A DNA stretch of 64,000 nucleotides from an uncultured Roseicyclus sp. (GCA_947489665.1 CANLEH010000002.1:186001-250000), one strand, 5' to 3'; counted from the first letter of the stretch, positions 43,771 through 54,492 are shown. Program-made: numbers and translations. Notes: generated by a model not told the origin, from the letters alone.

Positions 43771-46029
43771 TCAATCTCCATGCCTGTCGGGCAAACGCGG
43801 CAATGTGATCCGCGCCAGCGCTCCGGGATGCGCGCCATCCGAAAACGGCGGGGCATCCAGAAGCTCCAGCGTGCCGCCATGCTCCTCGATGATTTTCTTG
43901 ACGATGGGCAGGCCAAGGCCGGTGCCCTTGTCGCGGGTGGTTACGTAAGGTTCGAACAGTTTCGCGCGGTCCGGCGGCAGGCCGATGCCGTTATCCGCGA
44001 TGTCGATCTGGACGGTGTCGGTGGCAATTTCCATGGCCACGCGAAGTTCGGGCACATGGTCATCCGGTGCGCCTTTTTCTTGCAGACTTTCAATGGCTTC
44101 CCCGCCGTTCTTCAACAGGTTAGTCAGGGCTTGTCCGATCATGGTGGCGTCAACCTCACCCACGGCCGGCACGTCCGGAATGTCCGTCACAAAGCGCACA
44201 TCAGGCTGACCTGCACGCTGCAGCATCACCGCATTGTTCAACAGTTGAACAATATCCTCGACGCGCGTTTCAGGCTCGGGCATGCGCGCGAATTTTGAGA
44301 ATTCGTCGACGATCCGGCGCAGGTCGTTGGTTTGGCGCACGATAACTTCGGTCATCTGCTCCAGTGACGCCTTATCCTCATCTTCCAATCGTTTGGAGAA
44401 TTTTCGGTTGATCCGCTCAGCGCTCAGCTGGATCGGCGTCAGCGGGTTCTTGATCTCATGGGCAATCCGGCGCGCAACGTCGCCCCACGCCGCCATGCGC
44501 TGCGCGCTGACCAATTGGGTCACATCGTCAAAGGCAACCACATACCCTTCCAGCGCTCCATCCAGGTTTCGCCGGGTCGCCATGCGCACCAACAGGCTTT
44601 CCTGCTTGCTACCGCGGGTCAGCTTGATCTCTTCCTGCACGGCTTCGGCAGTGGTGCCTTTAAGCTTCTCGAACAGCTCAGCGAATTCGGGAACGGCGGC
44701 TTCGAGCGTCAATCCGCTATCGCGTTGCTCCACCAGCGACAGCAGGCGAATGGCGGAGCGGTTCATGAAATCCACCCGGCCCGACTCCTCAAGGCCAATG
44801 ACTCCGGCGGTGACGGAAGACAGCACGGAATCGAACAACCTGCGCCGCTCCTCGGTCGAGGCATTCTGCTCTATCAACGTGTCCCGCTGTCCTTTGAGTT
44901 GAAGCGTCATTTGATTGAACAGCCGCCCCAACATGGCGATTTCATCATCCGACGTCTCTTCGGGCACGCGGACATCAAGATCGCCCTGCCCGACCCGCTG
45001 CGCGGCGCCCGCCAATCGACCGACCGGGCGCGACAAACGCTCACCAAAACTGAGGCCAGCCCAGATGGCCGCGAGGATCATCAAGGTCGCGAACCCCAGA
45101 TAAAGCAGGGCAAAATCGAAAAGCAGGCGTCCCCGATCAGACTCGACCTGGCGATAGAGCAAAACCGTTTGCTCGGTCTCATCCAGCAGCGAAATGATCT
45201 GACCATCCACCTCGCGACTGATGTAGAGGTACCGATCCGGAAAGGCGTCCAAACGCAGGAGAGCACGGAATTCGTTCTGCTCGCGATCCTCCGTCAGAAC
45301 GACGGAGCCATCCATAGCATTCATCAGATCTTCTGCGCTGGGTTCATCATAGTCGAACAGATAAGACCGCTCGCCACGCGCGCGGATCTGGCCAGCGCCG
45401 TCGATCACAAATGCCTCCCGCAGGCCGCGTTGGATCTGTTGCTGGCCTTGGCTGAGAACCTGACGAAGATCCCCGTCACTGAGGAAGGGCACCGCGCGGC
45501 GGTTGAGGTTGATAAACGCACCAAGCGCGCGGGCATCCTGTTCAAGGTCATCGCGATGCTCTTGCTGATAGGCCACAGCCGCATCCACGGAGTTTCCGAG
45601 CGCGGTTGAGACGCGGTCCGAAAACCAGCCTTCAAGGCCCATATTCACGCTCAATACAGCAAGCACGGCGACGACAACGGTGGGTACAAGGGCAACGGCA
45701 CCGAAGATCGTCGTCAGGCGCAAATGCAGACGAGAGCCCGCCGATTCCGCCCGACGGGATGCCGCGATGCGCGCAAGCTCTCGCAGAACAAGTGTTGCAA
45801 TAACAAGGATATAGACAAAATCCGCCAGCAGGATGAACGTCCGCGCCGTTTGACCCGTGACATCGCCAAGCGGGCGGAATGCAAGGTAGGTCGCCAGTGC
45901 AAGCGCCGGGGCAAGAACGATCAGGCCTATGGTTCCGAAGGAGCGCACGCGCTTGTTGCGCCGCATACCTGCGACACGCGCGAGAAAAGGCTGATGTTCG
46001 CCCATATCGCGGGCGCGCTCGTCGACCAC
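43771..46029 (-). CDS. ntrY: nitrogen sensor histidine kinase NtrY
   Basis: A 752-residue membrane kinase with several N-terminal helices (about residues 35-130), a periplasmic loop, a further helix near 305-325, a HAMP region (GDLDVRVPEETSDDE), a PAS-like part and a kinase core. The phosphorylated His524 is in [17 protein letters not shown]1 and G2 boxes (LLKNGGEA, DNGIGLPP, GTGLGLPIVKK) are intact. GTG at 46029 is preceded by GGGGGA. It pairs with ntrX, 3 bases downstream. Confidence 0.93.
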   Translation of the reverse strand: MVDERARDMGEHQPFLARVAGMRRNKRVRSFGTIGLIVLAPALALATYLAFRPLGDVTGQTARTFILLADFVYILVIATLVLRELARIAASRRAESAGSRLHLRLTTIFGAVALVPTVVVAVLAVLSVNMGLEGWFSDRVSTALGNSVDAAVAYQQEHRDDLEQDARALGAFINLNRRAVPFLSDGDLRQVLSQGQQQIQRGLREAFVIDGAGQIRARGERSYLFDYDEPSAEDLMNAMDGSVVLTEDREQNEFRALLRLDAFPDRYLYISREVDGQIISLLDETEQTVLLYRQVESDRGRLLFDFALLYLGFATLMILAAIWAGLSFGERLSRPVGRLAGAAQRVGQGDLDVRVPEETSDDEIAMLGRLFNQMTLQLKGQRDTLIEQNASTEERRRLFDSVLSSVTAGVIGLEESGRVDFMNRSAIRLLSLVEQRDSGLTLEAAVPEFAELFEKLKGTTAEAVQEEIKLTRGSKQESLLVRMATRRNLDGALEGYVVAFDDVTQLVSAQRMAAWGDVARRIAHEIKNPLTPIQLSAERINRKFSKRLEDEDKASLEQMTEVIVRQTNDLRRIVDEFSKFARMPEPETRVEDIVQLLNNAVMLQRAGQPDVRFVTDIPDVPAVGEVDATMIGQALTNLLKNGGEAIESLQEKGAPDDHVPELRVAMEIATDTVQIDIADNGIGLPPDRAKLFEPYVTTRDKGTGLGLPIVKKIIEEHGGTLELLDAPPFSDGAHPGALARITLPRLPDRHGD

Positions 46030-46120
46030 TCAGATCCCCCAATTCCGTCGCTTGGTCGGGCTGACAGGCCCGGCGGCTTTGGGGTGCCTGTTCCCCTTAT
46101 GCCACGCGACTGTTGCGAGA

Positions 46121-47500
46121 TTACATCAATTTGCGCCGCCGTGTAACCCGAATATCGAGGTCCGTAATCTTTTTTCTCAAGGTATTGCGGTTGATGCCAA
46201 GAAGATCGGCACATTTGGCCTGATTGCCGCCAGTTGCATCAAGGGCAATCTCAATCAACGGCAGCTCCACCTCGCGCAGGATGCGGGTGTAGAGCCCTGG
46301 CGCGGGAAGCACCCCGCCATGTAGATCAAAATAGCGCCGTAAGTGCTTGGCAACGCTGGCAGAAAGCTTGTCGCCCTCACTGTTGCCGGAGATCAGCGGC
46401 TCGATCGCGGGCTGGCTTCCAAGGACGGCTTCAACCTCGGCCAATGTGATTTCTTCGCTTGCGGCGGTTACGGTCAAGCGGCGGATAGAGTTTTCCAACT
46501 GACGCGCATTTCCGGGCCAGGAATAGGCCCGGATCAGGTCCATCGCCGCATCGGAGAAGCGGCGGGTAACAGCCCCATCGCGTTCAGCGCGGGCCAGAAA
46601 ATGGTTTGCAAGCAATGGGATATCGTCAACACGCTCCCGCAGACTGGGCACGGCGATGCCCACGCCGCCCAACCGGTAGAAAAGGTCTTGGCGGAAGGCG
46701 CCGGCCTCCATTTTCTCCATCAGGTCTTTCTGAGACGTGGCCATGATCCTCGGGCCGCCGTCGGACATGGCGTCGAGCATACGCACGATCTTGGCCTGTG
46801 CCTCTTCTGCGAGGTCGCCGACTTCATCGAACAGGATCGACCCTCCCTTGGCGCGCGCCAGGATCGAGGACGGGCCATCAACCCCTTCCAGATCGGGCGC
46901 GGAGGCCACGACAAAAGGCAGCGTTCGCCGATCCGAAAAGTCGTGAATAGCGCGTGCAATCAATGACTTACCGGTCCCAGACTCGCCCGTTACAAGGACC
47001 GTCAGATCGGTGTTCATCACCCGCGCCACCAGCCGATAGAGCAACTGCATAATTGGTGTTCGACCGACCAAAGGGAGGTCTTCGCCGGTGGCGGGGATGG
47101 GGTCGGAGGCGGGTTTGGCGGTGGTTTGCAGGCGGCGCTTCTGTTCCAGCGCGCGGGCTGCGCGTTTCATCAGATCCGGCAGGTCGAACGGCTTGGGCAG
47201 ATAATCGTAGGCGTCCTTCTCGGTCGCCTGAATTGCCGTCATGATCGTGTTCTGGGCCGAAATGATGATCACCGGCATGCCCGGACGCTCAGCCGTAATT
47301 TTTGGCAATGTTTCCAAGCCGTTGCCATCTGGCATGACAACGTCGGAGATCACCAGATCGCCTTTCCCTTCCTCCACCCAACGCATCAGGGTCATCAACG
47401 AAGAGGTTGCATGCACCTTGCACCCTGCCCGGGTGAGCGCCTGGGTCAGAACGGTGCGAATTGTGCGGTCGTCATCAGCGACAAGAACGGTACCGTCCAT
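46121..47500 (-). CDS. ntrC: nitrogen regulator NtrC without a GAFTGA loop
   Basis: A 459-residue response regulator with phosphoacceptor Asp53 and Walker A GESGTGKS at 172-179. The region where sigma-54 activators carry GAFTGA (about residues 204-220) reads [17 protein letters not shown]. Rhodobacter NtrC is known to lack this loop and to act with sigma-70 polymerase, and this gene fits that type. A Fis-type helix-turn-helix ([22 protein letters not shown]) ends the protein. An operator array lies between it and ntrB. Confidence 0.95.
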   Translation of the reverse strand: MDGTVLVADDDRTIRTVLTQALTRAGCKVHATSSLMTLMRWVEEGKGDLVISDVVMPDGNGLETLPKITAERPGMPVIIISAQNTIMTAIQATEKDAYDYLPKPFDLPDLMKRAARALEQKRRLQTTAKPASDPIPATGEDLPLVGRTPIMQLLYRLVARVMNTDLTVLVTGESGTGKSLIARAIHDFSDRRTLPFVVASAPDLEGVDGPSSILARAKGGSILFDEVGDLAEEAQAKIVRMLDAMSDGGPRIMATSQKDLMEKMEAGAFRQDLFYRLGGVGIAVPSLRERVDDIPLLANHFLARAERDGAVTRRFSDAAMDLIRAYSWPGNARQLENSIRRLTVTAASEEITLAEVEAVLGSQPAIEPLISGNSEGDKLSASVAKHLRRYFDLHGGVLPAPGLYTRILREVELPLIEIALDATGGNQAKCADLLGINRNTLRKKITDLDIRVTRRRKLM

Positions 47501-47523
47501 GGGTCACGTGCCTTTCAAGATGT

Positions 47524-47587
47524 GACCAGCTGGTCGCAATTGCGTCCAGTTGGTCGGATTATTCTGCAAAAATGCGTCCAAATGGTC
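47524..47587. promoter_or_regulatory. three in-phase copies of a GWCCANNTGGTC dyad
   Basis: GACCAGCTGGTC (47524-47535), GTCCAGTTGGTC (47544-47555) and GTCCAAATGGTC (47576-47587) lie in the 107 bases between ntrB and ntrC. Starts are 20 and 32 bases apart, about two and three helical turns, so all three face the same side of the helix. The second and third copies are each preceded by TGC. It looks like an operator array for an unidentified dimeric regulator. Confidence 0.6.
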
Positions 47588-47607
47588 AGAGTTTGGCCAA
47601 GCCGCGG

Positions 47608-48678
47608 TCATGCCACGCCCTCCCGTGGGGCGACGGGCAGCGACACGCGGAACATCGTGCGGCCCGGCACGCTGTCGACGCTGATCAATCCGTCATGGTC
47701 GGACACGATCTTGGAGATCAGCGCGAGCCCGAGACCGGTACCATTTTCGCGCCCGGACACAAACGGCTCGAATATATCCTGCGCGAGGTCTGCGGGAATT
47801 CCGGGGCCGTCGTCGACCACCTCAATCTGAAGCGGCACGGCCGCGCCTGAGCCGTCGTTGCGACGCACTTTCAGGCCGAGCTCATAGAAGGTGCGCAGGC
47901 GGATCGTTCCGCCCTCAGACCCGGCTTCGGCGGCGTTCTTCAAGAGGTTGAGGACAACTTGCAAAAGCTGATCGGGATCGGCCCATGTGGCAGGCAAGGA
48001 GGGGTCGTAATCATCCTCGATCGTCATATGGGCCGCAAAGCCAAGGGCGGCGGATTTGCGGGCGCGGTCGAGCACATCGTGAATGTTCACGGGTCTCCGG
48101 TCCGGCGGGCGGACGTTGCCGAAATCCTCGACCTGTTCGAGCAGTTTCAGGATGCGCCGCGTCTCGGCCACGATCAGATCGGTCAATTCCAGATCTTCCG
48201 GCGGCAGGTTCATCGAGATCAGCTGCGCGGCGCCGGTGATGCCTGCCAGCGGGTTCTTGATTTCGTGGGCCAGCATCTCGGCCATGCCAATCGCGGATTT
48301 CGCTGCCGTCTTGGAGGACATGGCCCGGTCCATGCGGCCCTGCATCTCACGGCTTTCCAGAAGCACCAGCACATGGTCGGGGCGGTCGCTGAGCCCGGTG
48401 ATTTGCACGTCACAGGACACGGGCTTGCGGCTACCGGTGCCGACATCGACGGAGTTCACGAAAAGCGCGGATTGGGCAGACCGGACACGCGCGAAGCTAT
48501 CCTCCAACGGGGCATCGACAAAGATCTTGTCCCATACTGGATAGCTCAGCAGCGAGCGACGCGATGTGTTCAGGAATGCCTCCGCCGCCGGGTTCACATC
48601 GGCGATGCGATCCTCTGCATCGAGGATCAGAGCGGGGATTGGCAGCGAGGCCCAGAGCGCATCGGTGACAGATGTCAT
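47608..48678 (-). CDS. ntrB: nitrogen regulation sensor kinase NtrB
   Basis: A 356-residue cytoplasmic kinase. A PAS domain (about residues 5-110) precedes the kinase core with His138 in [34 protein letters not shown] and [11 protein letters not shown] are the N, G1 and G2 boxes. It phosphorylates or dephosphorylates NtrC under GlnB/GlnK control. The ATG overlaps the dusB stop by 4 bases. Confidence 0.95.
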   Translation of the reverse strand: MTSVTDALWASLPIPALILDAEDRIADVNPAAEAFLNTSRRSLLSYPVWDKIFVDAPLEDSFARVRSAQSALFVNSVDVGTGSRKPVSCDVQITGLSDRPDHVLVLLESREMQGRMDRAMSSKTAAKSAIGMAEMLAHEIKNPLAGITGAAQLISMNLPPEDLELTDLIVAETRRILKLLEQVEDFGNVRPPDRRPVNIHDVLDRARKSAALGFAAHMTIEDDYDPSLPATWADPDQLLQVVLNLLKNAAEAGSEGGTIRLRTFYELGLKVRRNDGSGAAVPLQIEVVDDGPGIPADLAQDIFEPFVSGRENGTGLGLALISKIVSDHDGLISVDSVPGRTMFRVSLPVAPREGVA

Positions 48679-49685
48679 GCCACCGCCCTCAACCCGGAGG
48701 AAAGCGCCAATGGCAGGCTGGCGATGATATGTGCGGGATCCGTGGCCGTCAGCATCTGCTTGCGCAGATCGCGCGGCGTACCGGCTGCGTCCATGTACCA
48801 GCCCAGATGTTTGCGCGCGACCCTCAGCCCCAGATCAGCGCCGTAGAAGGCGAGCATATCTTCGTAATGGCCCCGGACCATTTCCGCGAGCGCCGCGCCT
48901 TTGGGTATGACTGGAGCGGGTCGCCCATAAAGGCCGGCGCCAATTTCGGCCAATAGCCAGGGCGCGCCCTGGATACCGCGCCCGACCATGACGCCGTCCG
49001 CACCGGAACAGCGCAGCGCCTGCATGGCGGAGGGTGCATCGACAATATCGCCATTGGCGATAACAGGGATTGAAACCGCTTGCTTGACCGCCCGGATGGC
49101 CCGCCAATCCGCACTGCCTTTGTAGAACTGGCACCGCGTGCGGCCATGGATCGTGACCATGCGGATGCCGGCATTTTCGGCGCGCTTGGCGAGCGTTGGG
49201 GCGTTCAGCAGATCATCATCCCATCCAAGGCGGGTCTTGAGCGTGACGGGCACATCCACGGCATCGACAACCGCCTCAATCAGGCGCAGCGCGTGATCGG
49301 GGTCGCGCATCAGAGCAGAGCCGGACATGCCGCCGGTCACCTTCTTGGCGGGACAGCCCATGTTGATGTCGATGATCCTGGCGCCCTGCCCGGCAGCGAT
49401 CCGCGCGGCCTCGGCCATCCAGTGCGCCTCACGCCCCGCGATCTGTACGGCGGTCGCCTGTTCGCCAAAGCCAAGCTCGGCCCGCGCGCGAACGGAGGCC
49501 TTGGCTTCGACCATTTCCTGGCTCGCCACCATCTCGGACACCACGAGGCCCGCGCCGAAGCGCGCCACCAGCCTGCGAAACGGCAGATCGGTGATCCCTG
49601 CCATGGGGGCCAGAAGCACGGGCGGTGTGAGCGTGATATCGTCGAGCAGGATGGTCAGGGCGCTTAATCCTTGTGCGTTGGACAT
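48675..49685 (-). CDS. dusB: tRNA-dihydrouridine synthase B (NifR3)
   Basis: A 336-residue FMN enzyme that reduces uridine in t[39 protein letters not shown] with catalytic Cys111, [14 protein letters not shown] and VIANGDI are all present. Starting at 49685 gives the family N-terminus; an open frame to 50075 overlaps the divergent ispDF gene, and an ATG at 49751 would overlap a promoter-like dyad. It heads the classic nifR3-ntrB-ntrC order. Confidence 0.93.
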   Translation of the reverse strand: MSNAQGLSALTILLDDITLTPPVLLAPMAGITDLPFRRLVARFGAGLVVSEMVASQEMVEAKASVRARAELGFGEQATAVQIAGREAHWMAEAARIAAGQGARIIDINMGCPAKKVTGGMSGSALMRDPDHALRLIEAVVDAVDVPVTLKTRLGWDDDLLNAPTLAKRAENAGIRMVTIHGRTRCQFYKGSADWRAIRAVKQAVSIPVIANGDIVDAPSAMQALRCSGADGVMVGRGIQGAPWLLAEIGAGLYGRPAPVIPKGAALAEMVRGHYEDMLAFYGADLGLRVARKHLGWYMDAAGTPRDLRKQMLTATDPAHIIASLPLALSSGLRAVA

Positions 49686-49734
49686 TTGGATAGGGCTGTG
49701 ATCGGCAGAAGACAAAGTGGTGACCCCGTCTATT

Positions 49735-49750
49735 TGCACGGAAAAGTGCA
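49735..49750. promoter_or_regulatory. NtrC-type TGCAC-N6-GTGCA dyad upstream of dusB-ntrBC
   Basis: TGCAC (49735-49739) and GTGCA (49746-49750) form a perfect dyad in the dusB-ispDF divergent region, 50 bases before the dusB start. A further TTGCAC (49753-49758) follows. The enteric NtrC consensus has seven bases between these arms; here there are six. Confidence 0.45.
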
Positions 49751-49838
49751 TTTGCACAATAATTAGGCATATCGGCGCAATATTGGTCGGAACGATATCG
49801 GATTGTGCGGACAGGTGGCCTCGCCTATCACAAAACCC

Positions 49839-50984
49839 ATGGTTGAAACGCCCCCCTCCCTGACCGCCGTGATCGTGGCTGCCGGACGCGGAACGCGCGC
49901 GGGTGGAGACGTGCCAAAACAGTGGCGCGTGATCGCCGGGCGGAGCGTTGTGGAATGGAGTGTGTCGCGCTTTGCCGCGCATCCCGCGGGCATCGACGTG
50001 GTGCTCGTGATCCACCCCGACGATGCCGAACGAGCGGAGGCCGCATCGCTGCCAAGCACCGTCCGGATTGTTCACGGTGGCGCGGACCGGGCGGCCTCAG
50101 TCAAGGCGGGTCTGGCGGCCTGCGCCGACGGGATCGTCCTGATCCATGATGTCGCGCGGCCCTGTGTGACGCTTGAGGTGATCTCGGCGGTGATTGCGGG
50201 CGTTCGCGCGCAGGGGGCAGCGGCCCCGGCTTTGGCAGTGACTGATGCTTTGTGGCGTGGGGCGGACACGGTTCAAGGCACGCAGGAGCGCGATGGGTTG
50301 TGGCGGGCGCAGACGCCGCAAGGCTTTGAAAAGGCTGCGATTGTCGCAGCACATGCGGCGTTTGAGGGCATGCCCGCCGATGATGTGGAAGTGGCGCGCG
50401 CCGCCGGGCTGGACGTGGCGATTGTGCCGGGGGACGAGGCCAATCTGAAGATCACCGGCCCGGACGATTTCGCGCGGGCCGAGGCGCTATTGAAAGGCGG
50501 GCAAATGGATATTCGTGTGGGCAACGGGTTTGACGTGCACCGGTTCGGGCCGGGCGATCAGGTCTGGCTGTGTGGCATCTCCGTTCCCCATGGGCGGGGC
50601 TTGCAGGGGCATTCGGATGCGGATGTGGGCCTGCACACGGTGACGGACGCGATCTACGGGGCGCTGGCGGAGGGCGATATCGGCACGCATTTCCCGCCAA
50701 GCGATCCGCGATGGAAAGGCGCCGAAAGCCACATTTTCCTGACCCATGCGGTGGAATTGGCCGCGGCGCGCGGGTTCGAGATTGCCAATGCCGATCTGAC
50801 GCTGATGTGTGAGCGGCCCAAGATCGGGCCGGTGGCCGGTGCGATGCGGGCGCGATTGGCGGAGTTGCTGCGGATCGAGGTTGGGCGTGTGTCTGTGAAG
50901 GCCACGACGACGGAGCGGTTGGGCTTTACGGGTCGCGAGGAAGGCATCGCGGCGATGGCCACGGTCACGCTGGTGGCGCGATGA
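49839..50984 (+). CDS. ispDF: bifunctional IspD/IspF of the MEP isoprenoid pathway
   Basis: A 381-residue fusion. IspD (about residues 8-222) has [41 protein letters not shown] and TPQGF, and makes CDP-methylerythritol. IspF (about 223-381) starts [14 protein letters not shown] with metal ligands Asp232 and His234, then [10 protein letters not shown] and [11 protein letters not shown], and closes the cyclodiphosphate. IspE is not fused. The ATG at 49839 is preceded by no clear ribosome binding site. pgpA overlaps its end. Confidence 0.95.
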   Translation: MVETPPSLTAVIVAAGRGTRAGGDVPKQWRVIAGRSVVEWSVSRFAAHPAGIDVVLVIHPDDAERAEAASLPSTVRIVHGGADRAASVKAGLAACADGIVLIHDVARPCVTLEVISAVIAGVRAQGAAAPALAVTDALWRGADTVQGTQERDGLWRAQTPQGFEKAAIVAAHAAFEGMPADDVEVARAAGLDVAIVPGDEANLKITGPDDFARAEALLKGGQMDIRVGNGFDVHRFGPGDQVWLCGISVPHGRGLQGHSDADVGLHTVTDAIYGALAEGDIGTHFPPSDPRWKGAESHIFLTHAVELAAARGFEIANADLTLMCERPKIGPVAGAMRARLAELLRIEVGRVSVKATTTERLGFTGREEGIAAMATVTLVAR

Positions 50985-51466
50985 CGCGCCTGATTGCGAC
51001 CGTGGGCGGCGTGGGCCTGTTGCGCCCGGCGCCAGGCACCTGGGGTAGCCTTGTGGGGCTGGGTCTGGGCGTGTTGGTGCACATGCTTGGCGGCGCGCTG
51101 CTGCTGGTGCTGGCGACACTGGCGGTCACGGCATTGGGCTATTGGGCCGTGCAGGTCGAGGTCGGCACCTCGGACGAGGACCCGAGTGAGATCGTGATCG
51201 ACGAGGTCGCAGGGCAATGGGTGGCGCTTTGGCCGGTCTCGGTCGGCGCGCAACTGACGGGGTCTGACATCTGGTCGCTTTACCCTGGGCTGGTCGTGGC
51301 GTTCATCGCCTTTCGCCTGTTCGACATTCTCAAGCCCGGCCCGGTGGGATGGGCGGATCGGCAGCACGGGGCGTTCGGGATCATGGCGGATGACGTGATT
51401 GCGGGCTGGTTGGCCGCGATGATCGTGGCTTTGGCCGCCGTGCTGGCGCATCTGGTGTTCGTATGA
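50981..51466 (+). CDS. pgpA: phosphatidylglycerophosphatase A
   Basis: A 161-residue membrane enzyme of phosphatidylglycerol synthesis. The active-site blocks [30 protein letters not shown] and [16 protein letters not shown], with [14 protein letters not shown] at the end, are all intact. Its ATG overlaps the ispDF stop by 4 bases, and its own stop overlaps cinA likewise. Confidence 0.93.
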   Translation: MTRLIATVGGVGLLRPAPGTWGSLVGLGLGVLVHMLGGALLLVLATLAVTALGYWAVQVEVGTSDEDPSEIVIDEVAGQWVALWPVSVGAQLTGSDIWSLYPGLVVAFIAFRLFDILKPGPVGWADRQHGAFGIMADDVIAGWLAAMIVALAAVLAHLVFV

Positions 51467-51945
51467 TCGCGGACCCGCAGGCCGTAAACGCGGCGCTGCG
51501 CGCAGCGGGCATGGTTCTGGCCACGGCAGAAAGCTGCACGGGCGGATTGATTGCCGGGGCGATCACGGACGTGCCGGGCAGTTCGGACGTGTTTGACCGG
51601 GGCTTTGTCACCTATTCCAACGCCGCAAAAACCGAGATGTTGGGCGTGGACCCCACCCTGATCGAGGCGCATGGCGCGGTGTCGGAGCCCGTGGCGCGGG
51701 CCATGGCGGTTGGCGCGCTGACTTATTCGACGGCTGATATTGCCGTGTCCGTCACGGGGGTCGCTGGACCGGGCGGGACCGAGGCGAAGCCGGAAGGCAT
51801 GGTGTGTTTTGGTCTGGCTATGACAGGCCGCGAGACGCAAGTGGAGACGGTCCAGTTCGGCGCGCTGGGGCGGCCAGTGGTCCGGATGCGGACGGCTGAA
51901 CATGCGCTGGCCATGATCCACACCGCGCTCAAATCCGAGGCGTAG
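51463..51945 (+). CDS. pncC: CinA C-terminal domain protein (nicotinamide-nucleotide amidase, PncC)
   Basis: A 160-residue single-domain CinA_C protein. LATAESCTGGLIAGAITDVPGSSDVFDRG is the signature around the catalytic Ser/Thr, and TGVAGPGGTEAKPEGMVCFGL follows. It deamidates nicotinamide mononucleotide to recycle NAD breakdown products. The N-terminal CinA domain is absent. It is third gene of a 4-base-overlapping operon with ispDF and pgpA. A short ACCGCA/TGCGGT hairpin follows without a T-run. Confidence 0.88.
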   Translation: MIADPQAVNAALRAAGMVLATAESCTGGLIAGAITDVPGSSDVFDRGFVTYSNAAKTEMLGVDPTLIEAHGAVSEPVARAMAVGALTYSTADIAVSVTGVAGPGGTEAKPEGMVCFGLAMTGRETQVETVQFGALGRPVVRMRTAEHALAMIHTALKSEA

Positions 51946-52142
51946 AGCGGCAAAAACGCCCAAAATTCGTGCAGAGTTAAAACCGCATAGCTTTTGTGCG
52001 GTGAATCCGCCCCCTGCCTCTTTTTCCCGCACGACCTTCGCGGTTTGTCCGCCCTCGGAGGGGCGGTTCGGGACGACGCATAGAAATAATGCGCATTCCG
52101 CAATCGCTTTGGAGAGAGACATCTGGGAAGGGAGCATCCGCT

Positions 52143-53324
52143 ATGGTCGGAGCCGATACCGCCTGGATCATCGTCGCAACGGCGTTGGTCCTTTTCATGA
52201 CATTGCCGGGACTTGCGCTGTTTTACGGGGGCCTCGTGCGATCCCGGAACGTGCTGAGCGTGTTCATGCAGTGCTTTTCGATCGCCTGCCTGATGAGCGT
52301 TCTGTGGCTGGCTGTGGGTTATTCCATCGCGTTCGGGGATGGCAACGCCTATTGGGGTGGGCTTGGAAAAGCGTTCCTGAACGGCGTGGACGCCGACACG
52401 GTGTCAGGCACGATCCCGGAAGTCCTGTTCTTCGCCTTCCAGATGACCTTCGCGATCATCACCCCGGCCCTTATCGTGGGCGCCTATGTGGAGCGGATCA
52501 GCTATGGCTTCGTGATGGCCTTCTCGGCCCTTTGGATGCTGATCTGTTACGCGCCGGTGGCACACTGGATCTGGGGCGGCGGGTTGCTGGCAGGTGAGGA
52601 TTGGTCGCTGTTCGAGAATGGCGTCAATGACTTCGCAGGCGGCATCGTGGTGCACCAGACCGCAGGCTTGGCCGCGTTGATCCTGGCGTTCTTCCTTGGC
52701 CAGCGCTCTGACAAATCGAAGCCGCCGCATAACCCCGGCATGGTGATGATCGGGGCCGCGATGCTGTGGGTTGGCTGGTTCGGCTTTAACGGCGGCTCCC
52801 AACTGGCTGCTGATGGCGGGGCTGCGATGGCCCTTACTGTCACACACATTTCGGCCGCGACGGCATCGCTGACCTGGGCGCTGTGGGAACGCATCCGTTA
52901 CGGCAAGGCGTCCCTTGTGGGCATGGTCACGGGCACGATTGCGGGCCTGGCCTCCATCACGCCGGCCTCAGGCTCCGTTGGGCCGGTCGAGGCGCTGATC
53001 ATCGGCGGTGTTGCTGGCGTGTTGTGCCAGGTGCTGTGCGGTGTGGTGAAAGACCTGATGAAGATCGACGACACCCTGGACGTCTTTGCCGTGCACGGCG
53101 TGGGCGGCATGTTCGGGATCATCATGCTGGTGGTCTTCGGCCATGCCGGTGCAACCGAGCAGCTTGGCGGATTGGCCGTTGTGGGTGCCTGGACGATTGT
53201 GACCACCACGGTGATCATCCTTGTGGTGAAAGCGATCTTCCCGCTGCGGGTGACGCAAGAGGACGAGAATACCGGGCTGGACCTGTCGTCGCATGGCGAA
53301 CGGGCCTACGACATCACGTCGTAA
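52143..53324 (+). CDS. amt: ammonium transporter
   Basis: A 393-residue Amt/MEP channel with 11 predicted helices. The twin pore histidines are in GGIVVHQTAGLAAL and FAVHGVGGMFG. PGLALFYGGLVRSRNVLS near the N-terminus is family-typical. The start at 52143 follows AAGGGAG. No glnK gene is next to it. The gene ends at a strong terminator. Confidence 0.93.
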   Translation: MVGADTAWIIVATALVLFMTLPGLALFYGGLVRSRNVLSVFMQCFSIACLMSVLWLAVGYSIAFGDGNAYWGGLGKAFLNGVDADTVSGTIPEVLFFAFQMTFAIITPALIVGAYVERISYGFVMAFSALWMLICYAPVAHWIWGGGLLAGEDWSLFENGVNDFAGGIVVHQTAGLAALILAFFLGQRSDKSKPPHNPGMVMIGAAMLWVGWFGFNGGSQLAADGGAAMALTVTHISAATASLTWALWERIRYGKASLVGMVTGTIAGLASITPASGSVGPVEALIIGGVAGVLCQVLCGVVKDLMKIDDTLDVFAVHGVGGMFGIIMLVVFGHAGATEQLGGLAVVGAWTIVTTTVIILVVKAIFPLRVTQEDENTGLDLSSHGERAYDITS

Positions 53325-53348
53325 CACAGCTTACGAGAGTTAGGAGAG

Positions 53349-53374
53349 CGCCCGGCCATTGGTCGGGCGTTTTT
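53349..53374 (+). terminator. intrinsic terminator after amt
   Basis: CGCCCGGCC (53349-53357) pairs with GGTCGGGCG (53361-53369, one G-T pair), followed by TTTTT at 53370-53374. Confidence 0.85.
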
Positions 53375-53406
53375 GCTTTTGATTTTGGGATCGGTGGATT
53401 TCCGGC

Positions 53407-53871
53407 TTACGCCGTCTCGGCTGCCCCTGCCCCGTAAAGCTCATGCGCGCGCGCCTCAAACGCGCGGACGATGCGCTGCATCGCGTCCATGAAGAACAGG
53501 CCAGCGGCGCCTTGCAGCAGACGGTTCTTGAACTCGAACTCGACGGCGAAATTCACATCGCATCCCGTGGCCGTGTCGACGAATTCCCAATTCGAGTTGA
53601 GGTATTTGAACGGACCATCGACATAGGCTGTGTCGATCTTGTGCGCGGCCGCATAGAGCTCAACCCGGCTGAGGAACTTTTCGCGGAACATTTTGAAGCC
53701 CACGACCATATCGGCGTGCATCAGGGCGTGGTCGCCCTTGTCCTCGACGGACTTCACGCGGGTGGCAACCGTCCACGGAATGAAATCCGGATAGCGCGCC
53801 ACGTCAGCGACAAGGTCGTACATCTGCTGCGCCGAGTAGGGCAGCTTGCGGGTCTCGGAATGGCTTGGCAT
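53407..53871 (-). CDS. Coq10/RatA-type START-domain protein
   Basis: A 154-residue SRPBCC-fold protein. The start [20 protein letters not shown] follows [54 protein letters not shown] and [21 protein letters not shown] are the coenzyme Q-binding family pattern. In relatives it binds ubiquinone or assists respiration. The RatA toxin label of some homologues is not supported here. It is convergent with amt. Confidence 0.88.
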   Translation of the reverse strand: MPSHSETRKLPYSAQQMYDLVADVARYPDFIPWTVATRVKSVEDKGDHALMHADMVVGFKMFREKFLSRVELYAAAHKIDTAYVDGPFKYLNSNWEFVDTATGCDVNFAVEFEFKNRLLQGAAGLFFMDAMQRIVRAFEARAHELYGAGAAETA

Positions 53872-53955
53872 GGGCCCCTTTCGCCTTTTCGTCTTGCGGG
53901 TCATGTCATAAACCTGACCGGCGATTGCAAGGTTCCGGGGGGAATTGGGGGCGAA

Positions 53956-54492
53956 ATGGCGCAGCAAAGCTACACTGTCGACAAGATGATCTCGGCCAAG
54001 GCGATTGCGGCCCGGATCGAGGAATTGTCGCGCGAGATCGAAGCGGAATTCGGCGGGACCGACAAATTGGTCGTCGTGGGCCTGTTGCGCGGAAGTTTCG
54101 TCTTCATCGCCGATCTGGTGCGCGAGATTGACCTGCCGGTGGAGGTCGATTTTCTGGAAGCCTCCAGCTACGGCAATGCCATGGAAAGCTCCCGCGAGGT
54201 GCGCATCCTGAAGGATTTGCGCGGCGAAATTCAGGGCCGCGATGTGCTGGTGGTCGAGGATATCGTGGATACCGGCCACACGTTGAAGCATGTGGTGGGC
54301 CTATTGGCACAGCGTGAACCGGCCCGGATGAAGACAATTGCCCTGTTGGACAAACCCACGCGCCGTGAAGTCGACATTCGCGCCGATTGGACCGGTTTCG
54401 AGATCCCCGACGAGTTTGTGGTGGGCTACGGCATTGATTATGCGCAAAGAAACCGGAACCTCCCGTATATTGGCAAAGTGTCAATGAAATAA
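53956..54492 (+). CDS. hpt: hypoxanthine phosphoribosyltransferase
   Basis: A 178-residue type I PRTase. [19 protein letters not shown] is the N-terminal part, and the PRPP loop [14 protein letters not shown] is at residues 97-110. LLDKPTRRE and [22 protein letters not shown] end it. It salvages hypoxanthine to IMP. It is divergent from the Coq10-like gene, 84 bases away. Confidence 0.93.
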   Translation: MAQQSYTVDKMISAKAIAARIEELSREIEAEFGGTDKLVVVGLLRGSFVFIADLVREIDLPVEVDFLEASSYGNAMESSREVRILKDLRGEIQGRDVLVVEDIVDTGHTLKHVVGLLAQREPARMKTIALLDKPTRREVDIRADWTGFEIPDEFVVGYGIDYAQRNRNLPYIGKVSMK

